Assembly (NCBI RefSeq): GCF_036026595.1
Contig: NZ_JARZFX010000003.1
Coordinates: 248,001-312,000, forward strand
Length of the DNA stretch: 64,000 nt
From: Virgibacillus_P tibetensis
GTDB taxonomy: Bacteria; Bacillota; Bacilli; Bacillales; Amphibacillaceae
Reading direction: 5' to 3'
The translations under genes and the position numbers were made by a program. Under the pieces are notes generated by a model, which was not told where the DNA came from, made no database searches, and worked only from the letters and a program-made list of their open reading frames with translations. Below are positions 44,076-53,518 of this stretch, piece by piece. Position 1 is the first letter of the stretch, and each line of letters begins with the position of its first letter.

Positions 44076-45147
44076 ACTTGCTCCCTCCTGCTGTAATAAC
44101 TTGTTGTATAAACTCGCCGAAAATATATTCCGTGTCATTAGGTCCTGGGTTTGCTTCTGGGTGAAACTGGACGGAAAAAACTGGAAGGTCAATATGCTTC
44201 ATACCTTCTAAGGATCGGTCATTTACATTTCGGAATAATAATTGGAATTCTTTTTGATCAATACTTTCATCAACTACTACATACCCATGGTTCTGAGAAG
44301 TCATTCTCACTTTACCTGTTAATAATTCCTTCACAGGATAATTGCTACCACGGTGGCCAATGGACATTTTTTTCGTTTTAGCCCCATAGGCTAAAGCAAT
44401 CAGCTGATGTCCCATAGCAATACCAAGTGTGGGATATGTTTCCGTTAGAACTTTGATTTTCGGCAAATAGGATGCCAGATCCATTGGATCTCCTGGTCCA
44501 TTACTTATTAGAATCCCGTCCGGATTTAAAGAATTCACCGTCTCTAATGACGTATAGAACGGTACGATTGTCACTTTGCAGCCCTTATTCAATAAAGCCT
44601 GCAATAGCGATTTTTTATAGCCAAAGTCAAGAAGTACAATGTGAATCGCACCATCTCCGTAGGTTTCTATTTCTTTTACCGAAACATGACTTACTAAATC
44701 TATACTGTTCTTATCCGACCATTCGTTTGACGTTCCCTTCTTCTCTTCTGAAACTATCTTTCCTCGAACAGTTTGATGCTTCCGAATAGCAGCAACAAGC
44801 GCACGTGTATCCACATTTTTTAAACCGGGGATATTTATCATGTTGAGTTCCTCTGAAAAAGTTGAAGAGGACTCATAATGGCTTGGTTCATCACAGAGGT
44901 CACTTATAATGACTGCAGAAACGGAAGGCTTATTGCTTTCATTATTTGTCTTATTCATACCACAACTTCCAATTATCGGGTAACAAAGTGTTAAGATCTG
45001 CCCAGCATAGGACGGATCTGTTATCGTTTCCTGGTATCCTGTCATACTCGTATTAAAAACAACTTCCCCTCTTGCTTCATCAACTGGACCAATCCAGTCC
45101 CCTGCAAACTTCTCTCCGGTTTCTAAAACGAGGTATCCTTTTGTCAT
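44062..45147 (-). CDS. carA: Carbamoyl-phosphate synthase small subunit lacking the catalytic cysteine
   Basis: CarA normally hydrolyses glutamine and feeds ammonia to CarB. The 361-aa protein has the N-terminal CPSase small domain (FNTSMTGYQETITDPSYAGQ) and a class I glutaminase domain. In that domain the nucleophile motif G-I-C-L-G-H-Q reads GIAMGHQ: residue 244 is Ala (codon GCT at 44418-44416) instead of Cys. The oxyanion loop SNGPGDP and the His-Glu of VQFHPEA are kept. Without the nucleophile, glutamine cannot be used by the known mechanism, so the complex should depend on free ammonia. ATG 45147 follows AAGGGAG. It overlaps argD by 4 bp. Confidence 0.93.
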   Translation of the reverse strand: MTKGYLVLETGEKFAGDWIGPVDEARGEVVFNTSMTGYQETITDPSYAGQILTLCYPIIGSCGMNKTNNESNKPSVSAVIISDLCDEPSHYESSSTFSEELNMINIPGLKNVDTRALVAAIRKHQTVRGKIVSEEKKGTSNEWSDKNSIDLVSHVSVKEIETYGDGAIHIVLLDFGYKKSLLQALLNKGCKVTIVPFYTSLETVNSLNPDGILISNGPGDPMDLASYLPKIKVLTETYPTLGIAMGHQLIALAYGAKTKKMSIGHRGSNYPVKELLTGKVRMTSQNHGYVVVDESIDQKEFQLLFRNVNDRSLEGMKHIDLPVFSVQFHPEANPGPNDTEYIFGEFIQQVITAGGSKYVEA

Positions 45148-46349
45148 AGTGAAAACTCCCTTGATTCTGTCAGTAGTTGCCTAAATACTAGAATAAAATG
45201 CTTCAGTTCGTCTGTTGTAGTTGTTAAAGGAGGTAAAATGCGCAGCACATTAGGCCCGGCCATCAGGACAAGGATTCCTTTCTCTCTAAACTTTTGCACG
45301 AAAGGCCCTGCTTCAAATGCCAATTGAACACCTAGTAAAAGGCCAAGTCCCCTTACTTCTTCAATACTGGAAAAGGTTGATTTCAAGTCATCCAGTTCTG
45401 CTTTCAGCCATTCACTTTTTGTTTTTACTTCAGATAGAATATCTTCATTCATTATTGTTTCTACTGTAGCCAGACCAGCGCTCATTGCTAATGGGTTCCC
45501 ACCGAAAGTACTACCATGAGTTCCTGGGTGAAAGGATTTTGCTGCTGCTTCATTTGCCAGCATCGCTCCAACTGGAAAGCCAGACCCAAGTCCTTTTGCC
45601 AATGTAATAACATCAGGTTTAATACCAAATTGCTCATAGGCAAACAATGTTCCTGTTCGGCCGATACCCGTTTGAATTTCATCTACCATGAGTAAGATAT
45701 CATTTTTATTACATAAAACTTCAAGCTGTTTTACCCACTCTAGGCTGGCAGGATTTACGCCACCCTCACCTTGCACAAGTTCCAAGAGAACTGCTGTTGT
45801 CCGATTAACATCAATTTGAGCAAGAGATTCTCTATCGTCAAATGGTAAATAGTGGAATCCTGGCGTTAACGGGAAAAAGCCTTGATGAATTTTCTCCTGT
45901 GCTGTTGCAGCCATTGTTGTACCAGTTCGCCCATGAAATGAATTCGTAAATGTAAGGATTTCCGTTTTCTCCGGATTTCCTTTATCTTTCGCATATTTTT
46001 TTGCTAATTTTATCGCAGATTCATTAGCTTCTGCGCCGCTATTACAAAAAAACACTTTATCTAGGCAGCTGTTCTTTGTCAGCTCGGTTGCCAAAGCTTC
46101 CTGCATTGGAATCGTGTACAGGTTTGAACAATGCCAAAGTGTATCAAGTTGTTCTGTGATTTTTTCTTGCACTTGTTTTGGAACATGGCCAAGATTACAT
46201 GTTGCAATTCCAGCTGTATAATCTAAATACTTTTCGCCTTGTTCATCCCAAACAAAGCTTCCTTTTCCTTTTACAAGTGTCAGAGGAAATCGTTGGTATA
46301 TGTTCATTACAGACGATGATGTCGTATGATTTGTTACTGTATTAGACAT
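45144..46349 (-). CDS. argD: Acetylornithine aminotransferase
   Basis: ArgD converts N-acetylglutamate semialdehyde to N-acetylornithine with glutamate. The 401-aa PLP enzyme has the class III pattern (MVDEIQTGIGRTGTLFAYE), the PLP lysine in ITLAKGLGSGFP, and NSGAEANESAIKLA near the cofactor phosphate. Its start overlaps the end of argB by 8 bp and its end overlaps carA by 4 bp. Confidence 0.96.
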   Translation of the reverse strand: MSNTVTNHTTSSSVMNIYQRFPLTLVKGKGSFVWDEQGEKYLDYTAGIATCNLGHVPKQVQEKITEQLDTLWHCSNLYTIPMQEALATELTKNSCLDKVFFCNSGAEANESAIKLAKKYAKDKGNPEKTEILTFTNSFHGRTGTTMAATAQEKIHQGFFPLTPGFHYLPFDDRESLAQIDVNRTTAVLLELVQGEGGVNPASLEWVKQLEVLCNKNDILLMVDEIQTGIGRTGTLFAYEQFGIKPDVITLAKGLGSGFPVGAMLANEAAAKSFHPGTHGSTFGGNPLAMSAGLATVETIMNEDILSEVKTKSEWLKAELDDLKSTFSSIEEVRGLGLLLGVQLAFEAGPFVQKFREKGILVLMAGPNVLRILPPLTTTTDELKHFILVFRQLLTESREFSL

Positions 46350-47145
46350 GATATGCTTCCTTTTCTTGTATGACTTTTGTGCCCGCTTCCTTACCTTCCA
46401 GATAATCTTTCACGTCATTTGGAGTTAATCCATTTAAAATAACAGATTCTTTAACGCCTTTCGATAAACCTTTTAGGGCGGAGTTGACTTTCGGTATCAT
46501 TCCACCATGAATAACCCCTGAGGCGATTTTTTCTTTCACTTGTTTTTCGGTAAGTTCCTTGTGGACTACTTGTTTGCCTTCAATCGTCTCCATTACACCA
46601 GGAATATCACTGATCAGAGCCAGTTTCCCTTTCAATGACTGAGCTACAGCAGCTGCTGCCATATCGCCATTAATGTTATATCGCTGTCCTGAAGCATCTA
46701 TACCGATTGGTGAAATCACCGGAATACCCGCGTTTTGAATGATAAGATCCAGCCATTTCTCATTAACATGTATTACCTCACCTACAAAGCCCAGGGCTCC
46801 TGTTGGATCAAGAGGAGCTACTTGAAGAAGTGAACCATCGACCCCACTTAATCCAATAGCTGAACCCTCAGCTTTCTGTAAGTTAGTAACAATTTTCTTA
46901 TTCACGGAGCCGCTCATAACCATCTCAGCCACATCTAATACCTCATTTGTCGTTACGCGAAGTCCGTCAACAAATGTACTTTCTGCCTCTAACTCTCGTA
47001 AAATACGATTAATATCTGGTCCTCCACCGTGAACAATAACAGGTTCGCAAATACGGGAATGCTTTAGTTCAACAACCATTTTATAAAAAGAGTCAGGAAG
47101 CTTTGCTAAAACACTGCCACCTATTTTTAATACCAACACATTCAT
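46342..47145 (-). CDS. argB: N-acetylglutamate kinase
   Basis: ArgB phosphorylates N-acetylglutamate. The 267-aa protein starts VLVLKIGGSVLAK and has the family motifs VHGGGPDIN and GGMIPKVNSALKGL. ATG 47145 follows GAGGTGA at 5 nt; the frame continues 10 codons upstream into the argJ end without a better RBS. It is the short, arginine-insensitive type by length, though sensitivity cannot be read with certainty. Confidence 0.95.
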   Translation of the reverse strand: MNVLVLKIGGSVLAKLPDSFYKMVVELKHSRICEPVIVHGGGPDINRILRELEAESTFVDGLRVTTNEVLDVAEMVMSGSVNKKIVTNLQKAEGSAIGLSGVDGSLLQVAPLDPTGALGFVGEVIHVNEKWLDLIIQNAGIPVISPIGIDASGQRYNINGDMAAAAVAQSLKGKLALISDIPGVMETIEGKQVVHKELTEKQVKEKIASGVIHGGMIPKVNSALKGLSKGVKESVILNGLTPNDVKDYLEGKEAGTKVIQEKEAYHV

Positions 47146-47155
47146 TTTCTTCACC

Positions 47156-48382
47156 TCACGTTCGATAAGAAGCATTTATTTTGATGTAATCATAGGTTAA
47201 ATCGCATCCCCAAGCAGTTGCTTCATGTAGGCCATTTTGTAAGTCAACATTTAGTACTACCGTTTCATTCTCTAAGTGTTGCTTTGCCTCTGCTTCAACA
47301 AATTCTAATGGTAGCCCATCCTTAACAACGTGGATGTCACCAATAGCAACACATACTTTATCCGGATCTATTGGTTGTTCACTATACCCGACAGCACATA
47401 CAATTCTTCCCCAATTAGGATCTGCCCCGTAAACTGCAGTCTTCACGAGATTGGAGGAAATGACCGCTTTTGCTACTTGTCTGGCTGCTTCGTCAGAGGG
47501 AGCACCTTTTACATTTACTTCGATCAGTTTAGTAGCCCCCTCCCCATCTTTCGCAATCTGCTTTGCTAACTCTTCACTAACCAACTGAAAGGCCTGCAAA
47601 AACAGTGGCCACTGTGGATGCGTCTCACTTAATTGGGTATTATTTTGTTTACCATTGGCCATAACCAGCACCATGTCGTTCGTACTACAATCACCATCTA
47701 CAGTAATCATATTGAATGACTTATTAGTTATATCTCCTAAAGCCTGCTGTAAACTTTTCTGTTCAACAGCAGCATCTGTTGTAATGAAAGAAAGCATGGT
47801 CGCCATATTCGGATGAATCATTCCAGAACCTTTTGCCGCTCCACCTATCGTTATGGTTTTACCATCAATTTCAATTTGCACTGCAATATGCTTTGTCATC
47901 GTGTCAGTCGTTAGTATAGCTTCTTCAAAATTTTCGGCGGAAACATTATCTTTGTCATTCATTGAATGTATTGCTGTACGTATTTTTTCCATCGGAAGCG
48001 GAACACCAATTACACCGGTAGATGATACTGCGACGTGGTTAGTGTCAACCCCCATCTTTTCAGCAGTTAATTTCTGCATTTCTAAAGCATCAAGATTCCC
48101 TTGTTCTCCGGTACATGAGTTGGCTACACCCGAATTAACAACAACTGTTTGAATTAACTTCTCTTTTTCAATACTGTCTTTAGTGATTTTTAATGGGGCC
48201 GCTTGAAAGGCATTTAACGTATAAACTGCTGCTGCAGTGGCAGGATTATCTGAATGAATCCATCCAAAGTCGAGCCTTGTTTTTCGAATAGCGCAATGTA
48301 AGCCCCCTGCTGAAAAACCTTGTGGACTTGTAACATGTCCGTTTTTTATAATCTGAATATTTTCCTCTTTCGTAGCGACCAT
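47156..48382 (-). CDS. argJ: Bifunctional ornithine acetyltransferase/N-acetylglutamate synthase
   Basis: ArgJ recycles the acetyl group from acetylornithine to glutamate and may also acetylate glutamate with acetyl-CoA. The 408-aa precursor cleaves itself before the Thr of the NMATMLSFITTDA motif (about residue 190) into two chains. Both flanking regions are intact (GGAAKGSGMIHP; VDGDCSTNDMV). It lies 16 bp after argC and 10 bp before argB. Confidence 0.96.
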   Translation of the reverse strand: MVATKEENIQIIKNGHVTSPQGFSAGGLHCAIRKTRLDFGWIHSDNPATAAAVYTLNAFQAAPLKITKDSIEKEKLIQTVVVNSGVANSCTGEQGNLDALEMQKLTAEKMGVDTNHVAVSSTGVIGVPLPMEKIRTAIHSMNDKDNVSAENFEEAILTTDTMTKHIAVQIEIDGKTITIGGAAKGSGMIHPNMATMLSFITTDAAVEQKSLQQALGDITNKSFNMITVDGDCSTNDMVLVMANGKQNNTQLSETHPQWPLFLQAFQLVSEELAKQIAKDGEGATKLIEVNVKGAPSDEAARQVAKAVISSNLVKTAVYGADPNWGRIVCAVGYSEQPIDPDKVCVAIGDIHVVKDGLPLEFVEAEAKQHLENETVVLNVDLQNGLHEATAWGCDLTYDYIKINASYRT

Positions 48383-48398
48383 TTATTTTCACCCTTCC

Positions 48399-49445
48399 TT
48401 ATGGATATACCGGAACATTGTTTAAACCATGTTCTTCATCCCAGCCATTCATTAAATTTACGTTTTGGATTGCTTGCCCTGCTGCGCCTTTTACTAAATT
48501 ATCAATAGCAGAAATAATAATAAGCTGGTTTGTTCTTTCATCAACATGCAAACCTATATCACAATAATTGCTTCCATTCATATCCTTCGTTGCTGGAAAT
48601 TCACCTTTATTACGAATTCGAACAAAGGGTTCTGATTGATAAAATGATTTATATAAATCAATAATTTCTTCGGTAGAAATAGTCATTTTTAATTGACCAT
48701 ACATCGTACAAATTAATCCACGTGTCATTGGTATAAGATGTGGCGTGAAAGTGGATGTAACAGATTCATTTGCAATTCCTGATAAGTATTGGTCTATTTC
48801 TGGGATATGCTGATGTTTCCCTACTTTATAGGCTTTTACATTATCATTTACCTCGGAAAAGTGAGTCATGGCCGAAGGTGTCCTTCCTGCACCTGAAATG
48901 CCTGTTTTTCCATCAATAATAATGGGACTGTTCTCAATTACTTTATGTTGGATAGCGGGAATCAGTCCAAGTAAGCTGGACGTTGGAAAGCAACCCGGGT
49001 TGGAAATAATTTTTGCATTTTTAATTTCTTCTTTATAAATTTCCGGTAATCCATAGACTGCATTATCTATTGTTTCCTGGGGCGCTGCTTCAGCACCGTA
49101 CCATTCTAAATATTGATCTTGAGAAGTGATTCGTAAATCACCAGATAGGTCAATGCATTGTAAGGATGATTGTTCTAGTTGAGGAATCAGTTTTTTTGAG
49201 ATACCAGCAGGAGTAGCAAAAAATACAATATCCACTTCTTTTTCCAGACTCTTAATCTCTAATTTTTCCATCGGTTCTTCAATAAAACTTGTTAAATGCG
49301 GATAGATAGATGAAATTTGTTCACCATGCTGAGAGTTTGAAATGATTTTCTTGAGTTGTATATGTTTATGTGAATGCAGAAGTCGGATAAGCTCAATCGC
49401 CCCATAACCAGTACCACCTATGATCGCTGCGTTTTTCAATAACAT
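48399..49445 (-). CDS. argC: N-acetyl-gamma-glutamyl-phosphate reductase
   Basis: ArgC reduces the ArgB product to the semialdehyde with NADPH. The 348-aa protein has the Rossmann start IIGGTGYGAIELIRLLHSH and the catalytic Cys in ISNPGCFPTSSLLGLIP. It is the first gene of the operon, with GAAGGAAG before ATG 49445 and an ArgR-type promoter region upstream. Confidence 0.96.
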   Translation of the reverse strand: MLLKNAAIIGGTGYGAIELIRLLHSHKHIQLKKIISNSQHGEQISSIYPHLTSFIEEPMEKLEIKSLEKEVDIVFFATPAGISKKLIPQLEQSSLQCIDLSGDLRITSQDQYLEWYGAEAAPQETIDNAVYGLPEIYKEEIKNAKIISNPGCFPTSSLLGLIPAIQHKVIENSPIIIDGKTGISGAGRTPSAMTHFSEVNDNVKAYKVGKHQHIPEIDQYLSGIANESVTSTFTPHLIPMTRGLICTMYGQLKMTISTEEIIDLYKSFYQSEPFVRIRNKGEFPATKDMNGSNYCDIGLHVDERTNQLIIISAIDNLVKGAAGQAIQNVNLMNGWDEEHGLNNVPVYP

Positions 49446-49477
49446 CTTCCTTCCTTCTTGTTTTCGGATTATTCATT

Positions 49478-49542
49478 ATTATAGTTATATAACATGAATT
49501 AATCAAGTATATTTATACATTTTTATTAATTTTTATTCATTT
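49478..49542 (-). promoter_or_regulatory. Promoter and ArgR-box-like sites of the arginine operon
   Basis: TTGATT (49506-49501), 17-bp spacer, TATAAT (49483-49478) reads towards argC. Upstream, ATGAATAAAAAT (49540-49529) matches the core of the B. subtilis ArgR operator. GTATAAATATAC (49518-49507) and TGATTAATTCA over the -35 and spacer are further AT-rich palindromes. ArgR (AhrC) repression by arginine is the expected control. Confidence 0.7.
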
Positions 49543-49596
49543 TATGTTATGTAAAAGTAAAAGGTTCTCTTATAGTTGAATATTTTTTGTATAATA

Positions 49597-49624
49597 AAGG
49601 CCCCCCATCTTGATGGAAGGCCGG
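49597..49624 (-). terminator. Terminator of the alpha/beta hydrolase gene
   Basis: Outer GGCC/GGCC and inner CATC/GATG pairs form a hairpin 6 bp after the gene; TTTATT follows leftward. Confidence 0.6.
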
Positions 49625-49629
49625 AGATT

Positions 49630-50589
49630 CTACTTCATATATTTATTAAGAAATCCGTTCATTATTTCCAGATATCTATCTTCGTGAGTTACAAAAGCTT
49701 CGCCATGACCTGCATTTTCAAAGGTGAACATTTCTGCTTTGCTATTTGTATGTTCCAGTAATTCTTTAGTCATTGATGTTGGAACAAATGTATCATTGTC
49801 TCCGTGAATATACAAGATTGGTATTTGTGATTTCTCAACCTGATCCAAGGCCGATGCCTCCGTTAATGAATATCCAGCCTTTATGTTCGTTACCAAACTT
49901 GTACTTGGCAATAAGGGAAAAGCTGGTAAATGAAACATTCGATTCATTTGATATTCGAACATATCATATACGCTAGTATACGGACTGTCAGCGACAACTG
50001 CTTTCACATTATCAGGAAGTTCTTCTCCGCTTACCATTAGCATCGTTGCAGCCCCCATAGAAACACCATGCAACACTATTTCAGATTCCAGACCTTGAAT
50101 TTCCAATACTTCATCAATCCAATCAACATAATCCAATCGATCATGCCATCCGAAACCAATATAGTCGCCTTCACTTTGGCCATGTCCCCGCATGTCTGCA
50201 GTAAATATGTTGTACCCTAGTTCTTCATAGTAATATTGCCCATACAATCCCATATCCCTAGCTCTGCCAAGGTAGCCATGTGCAAAGACAACTGTCTTGT
50301 TGGTTGGTTCTTCTGCTTCCAAAAAATATCCCTGCAACTTTAATCCGTCATAAGACTCCATTTCCCAATGTTCGAAATCCTCATTATCAACCCACTCCCG
50401 CCAATCACCGGCAAGGAATACGTCCATTGCTTCTGCAGAAACTTCCAAGTCGGAGTTTCCTATCAAAAAATCCTTTACATTACGTTCAATTGCTAAATTA
50501 TAAAAATAAAAACTAGCAATTATATCTATAATTAATAGAGCACTAAGAAGCCCTAGTCCGAATCTCAGCCACCACTTTTTCTTTTTCAC
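49630..50589 (-). CDS. Membrane-anchored alpha/beta hydrolase
   Basis: The 319-aa protein has an N-terminal signal anchor (WWLRFGLGLLSALLIIDIIASFYF) and an external serine hydrolase domain. Visible are the oxyanion region VVFAHGYLGRARDMG, the nucleophile HGVSMGAATM, the acid in IHGDNDTFVP and the His in NAGHGEAF. It looks like the YqkD-type hydrolases of Bacillus; the substrate is unknown, with lipids or esters possible. It starts at GTG 50589 after a GGGGGGAA site. Confidence 0.85.
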   Translation of the reverse strand: MKKKKWWLRFGLGLLSALLIIDIIASFYFYNLAIERNVKDFLIGNSDLEVSAEAMDVFLAGDWREWVDNEDFEHWEMESYDGLKLQGYFLEAEEPTNKTVVFAHGYLGRARDMGLYGQYYYEELGYNIFTADMRGHGQSEGDYIGFGWHDRLDYVDWIDEVLEIQGLESEIVLHGVSMGAATMLMVSGEELPDNVKAVVADSPYTSVYDMFEYQMNRMFHLPAFPLLPSTSLVTNIKAGYSLTEASALDQVEKSQIPILYIHGDNDTFVPTSMTKELLEHTNSKAEMFTFENAGHGEAFVTHEDRYLEIMNGFLNKYMK

Positions 50590-50868
50590 GCAGTTCCCCC
50601 CTCTGTAACTCTCTGATTCTATTATACTAGAAAACAGTGTTAGTTAAACCTTAATAAGTTGGTATTTAATTACAAAAAGAGCCCAACGGGATTTGTTAAG
50701 AACACACGATTAAACACATGAATTTTTTCCCAAGAAAAGCAATTGAACCTATGAGTTTGAGGCTATGAAAAGAACAGTCATTAACGCCATCCCAACAGCA
50801 AAAGAGGATGTGACTTATGTCATTTTTCATGTGTAAAACAAAAAAACTCTCCATCAAGTGAAGAATTT

Positions 50869-51678
50869 TTAATCATTTATCCTTTTCGTTAAAAGTAACA
50901 TGACACTAAACATTATCAGTTGACTTACCATTAAGATAATACCACCATTTTGCTGCTCCTTAACTGGGTTAAAAGGAAGGAGTAACTCGAAAACATCATC
51001 TGGAATTGTCTCCCAATCTGGCAAACAAAATTCAAGCGCAGTAACAAATAGATTAATATCCGTATAAATGGAAAACAGACCATCCTTAGAAAATAGTAGT
51101 ATCAGGTTAAATGGAATCATTAAAATACTGTTAACCACACAATATTTCAGTTTTTGACTAAAAGATAGCTGATTTGGTGAAAGAATCGGTATCCACAATA
51201 GTAATGCACCTATAAACAGGGCAAGTAAATATAAGTAGTTTAAAAAAATATCAATTCTTACGTAATTAAAAAGGGCAGGAATATGGTACCCATAAAATAA
51301 TAGATGAAAAACTACAATTGCCGAAAGTGGATGCGTGATTTTTTGCATTGCTTTCCCCACTGTAGTTATAGCCATTAACTGCCCGATGATCTTCATTTTA
51401 AATCCGATTATAAAAAGTGGTGGTACAACAAATAAAAGTAATACTATTTGTATGATATGCGTACTAAACGTAATTCTTCCTATAATATTTAAAGGACTTC
51501 CGATGGCAAGAAATAAAATAATAAGACCTGCAAAAAAAAGAATCGTTTTACGTGATGAATGATTTCTGTCATCAGGTAATAGAAATAAATAAATTATGGC
51601 TCCAAATAAAAGAAACAATAAAATTCCACCATTCCATAGGGTAGAAAAATGGAATTCATCTAAAATAATATCAATCAA
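50869..51678 (-). CDS. ctaG: CtaG-like cytochrome c oxidase assembly protein
   Basis: A 269-aa polytopic protein with seven or so membrane helices, including the conserved stretches FSTHIIQIVLLLFVVPPLFIIG and VVFHLLFYGYHIPALFNY of the caa3_CtaG family. CtaG is thought to help build the copper centres of terminal oxidases. The gene is alone here, not next to ctaCDEF. A link with the NOR genes 45 kb away is possible but not shown. The gap 50590-50868 contains only a weak 23-codon frame. Confidence 0.82.
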   Translation of the reverse strand: MIDIILDEFHFSTLWNGGILLFLLFGAIIYLFLLPDDRNHSSRKTILFFAGLIILFLAIGSPLNIIGRITFSTHIIQIVLLLFVVPPLFIIGFKMKIIGQLMAITTVGKAMQKITHPLSAIVVFHLLFYGYHIPALFNYVRIDIFLNYLYLLALFIGALLLWIPILSPNQLSFSQKLKYCVVNSILMIPFNLILLFSKDGLFSIYTDINLFVTALEFCLPDWETIPDDVFELLLPFNPVKEQQNGGIILMVSQLIMFSVMLLLTKRIND

Positions 51679-51750
51679 TCTATCACCTTCTCATCGTAAC
51701 CTTCTATTAAAAGTATAAGTGAATCGATGGTTGTTATGAAAAGACAGATG

Positions 51751-52410
51751 TCACAATATCATGACATTTAGAAAATCAGCTATATCAGGTTTTACAGCAT
51801 AAATCGCTAAATGTGTACGATCACGCAGCCCGGTTTTCTGCAGGATATGCGTAAGGTGATTTTTTACAGTTCCAATAGATAGAAAGAGTTGTGTCGCTAT
51901 TTCTTTATTCGTTTGCCCCTCCCCAATCAATTTGGTGATGGCTAATTCGCGTGGAGAAAGAGAGACATCAATGGAAAACTCACTGTTTGACCGTTGTAAT
52001 AAGCGCGGCATTACCTTCGCTGCTACTTCATCATGAATCGTTAATCCGCCTTTCATACAACTATAAACTGCCTCAATTAACCTTTCAGACTCAGCTGTTT
52101 TCAATAAAAAACCATTTGCCCCGTCTTTCAATGTCTGCAAAGCATATTCATCATCATTAAATGTTGTTAATATCAAAATTTTAATTCCCGGCCATCGCTG
52201 TTTGATCTTTCTCGTTGTTTCAATCCCATTCATTACTGGCATCCGCACATCCATTATCACGAAATCCACGCAATGTTTTTCTAGGATATCCAAAGCCTCT
52301 CGCCCATTTCCAGCTTCATGGCTAACTTGAATATTCTCATCCTGCTCTAAAATGACTTTGAGCCCTTTCCTAACAATAGCCTGATCCTCAACTAACAACA
52401 CACGCCACAT
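51751..52410 (-). CDS. NarL/LuxR-family response regulator
   Basis: The 219-aa protein has a receiver domain (phosphorylated Asp in DFVIMDVRMPVMNG, Lys in FLLKTAESE) and a LuxR-type helix-turn-helix (LSPRELAITKLIGEGQTNKEIATQLFLS, quoted as separate parts of the motif). It follows its kinase gene by 12 bp on the same strand, so the two form a two-component operon. The target genes are not evident. Confidence 0.93.
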   Translation of the reverse strand: MWRVLLVEDQAIVRKGLKVILEQDENIQVSHEAGNGREALDILEKHCVDFVIMDVRMPVMNGIETTRKIKQRWPGIKILILTTFNDDEYALQTLKDGANGFLLKTAESERLIEAVYSCMKGGLTIHDEVAAKVMPRLLQRSNSEFSIDVSLSPRELAITKLIGEGQTNKEIATQLFLSIGTVKNHLTHILQKTGLRDRTHLAIYAVKPDIADFLNVMIL

Positions 52411-52422
52411 ACCTTCCCCCCT

Positions 52423-53502
52423 CTAATCACTTGGAATTAATCCAGATACAACAAATTGACTCTCTGTTTGGTATACTTCCAAACTACCATTTAATTCTTC
52501 CACTCGATTATTCATACTAGTCAGCCCAAAACCGTACGTAATTGTTTTTCTTGTAAAAACCGCATTCATAATTTCAAATGAAATAGCCCCTGTTGCAGAT
52601 TTCCCTAAAATCACATGTACTTCTCGTGATTGAGCATGGCGCATCGCATTTGTTAATGCCTCTTGAATCACACGATACAATACAACACTTTTTTCATTGG
52701 AAAGTGGTACAGACAATATCCCTTGCTTCATGGTAAATTTAACAAGAATATGACTCTCTGCTTCCAGTTTACGGATTAAATGTACGACAGTTGCAATTCC
52801 CTCGTTTTCTTCTGTTTGAAGTGCTTTTACTGCTTGCCTGGTTTCTTCCAGGCTTTCTTGAGCCATTTGTTTTAATTCATTAAAATCATTATGTGCATGT
52901 TGAATGGCAAGTGTTTCGAGTTTCATTATTAATGCAGTCAAACGATGGCCCACTGAATCGTGAATGTCTCTTGCAATTTTCGTCCGCTCTTCAATTCTTG
53001 CATCCTGTTCTGATGCTATATTCATTCGCTTTAAAATTCGATACTCACCTAGCAGTTTATCGTAAATATCCTTTTGCTCCATTCGTTCAGTAGCCATCCG
53101 ATTTAGCGCAATAACTAAAAAGTAAAATAAAACACTGATAATTGTAATTTCTACTATACGATCGTCGTGTATGTACGCTGTAGTTAAAGAAAGTACAAGA
53201 TTAGAAATCAAATATGCAAGCAAAAGCTTCTCTTCCAACCAAGATGCAGCATCAATTGTAATGAAGAACAGTAAATAAATTGTTAGTGTAGCTTCCGTCG
53301 AAAATAAATAGCCATGGCTAAATATTGTTACTGTTAAAAGAATATATAGGATAAAAGGTGCTTTTTGAATCGTCAGGAAAAAATAAAACACTAATGCTAA
53401 AGTAAACATCATAATACTTATCGGTATATTTTTACTTTGTAGAACAATCATAAGCACCCATAAAACACTAAAAAAACTAAGACGGATTAAAAATATTTTC
53501 AC
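52423..53502 (-). CDS. Sensor histidine kinase (HisKA_3, NarL-partner type)
   Basis: The 359-aa protein has about five or six membrane helices in the first 150 residues with only short loops. A coiled-coil linker, the phospho-acceptor motif ARDIHDSVGHRLTAL and an ATPase domain (VIQEALTNAMRHAQS, YGFGLTSMNNRVEELNG) follow. Lack of a large outer domain suggests it senses the membrane itself, as in LiaS- or DesK-like kinases. Confidence 0.92.
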   Translation of the reverse strand: MKIFLIRLSFFSVLWVLMIVLQSKNIPISIMMFTLALVFYFFLTIQKAPFILYILLTVTIFSHGYLFSTEATLTIYLLFFITIDAASWLEEKLLLAYLISNLVLSLTTAYIHDDRIVEITIISVLFYFLVIALNRMATERMEQKDIYDKLLGEYRILKRMNIASEQDARIEERTKIARDIHDSVGHRLTALIMKLETLAIQHAHNDFNELKQMAQESLEETRQAVKALQTEENEGIATVVHLIRKLEAESHILVKFTMKQGILSVPLSNEKSVVLYRVIQEALTNAMRHAQSREVHVILGKSATGAISFEIMNAVFTRKTITYGFGLTSMNNRVEELNGSLEVYQTESQFVVSGLIPSD

Positions 53503-53518
53503 GCTACTTTCCTACCTT

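Noticed and set aside
50765..50836. 23-codon frame MKRTVINAIPTAKEDVTYVI...
   Set aside because: Weak RBS, no promoter or terminator and no recognised family; could be a remnant but cannot be supported.
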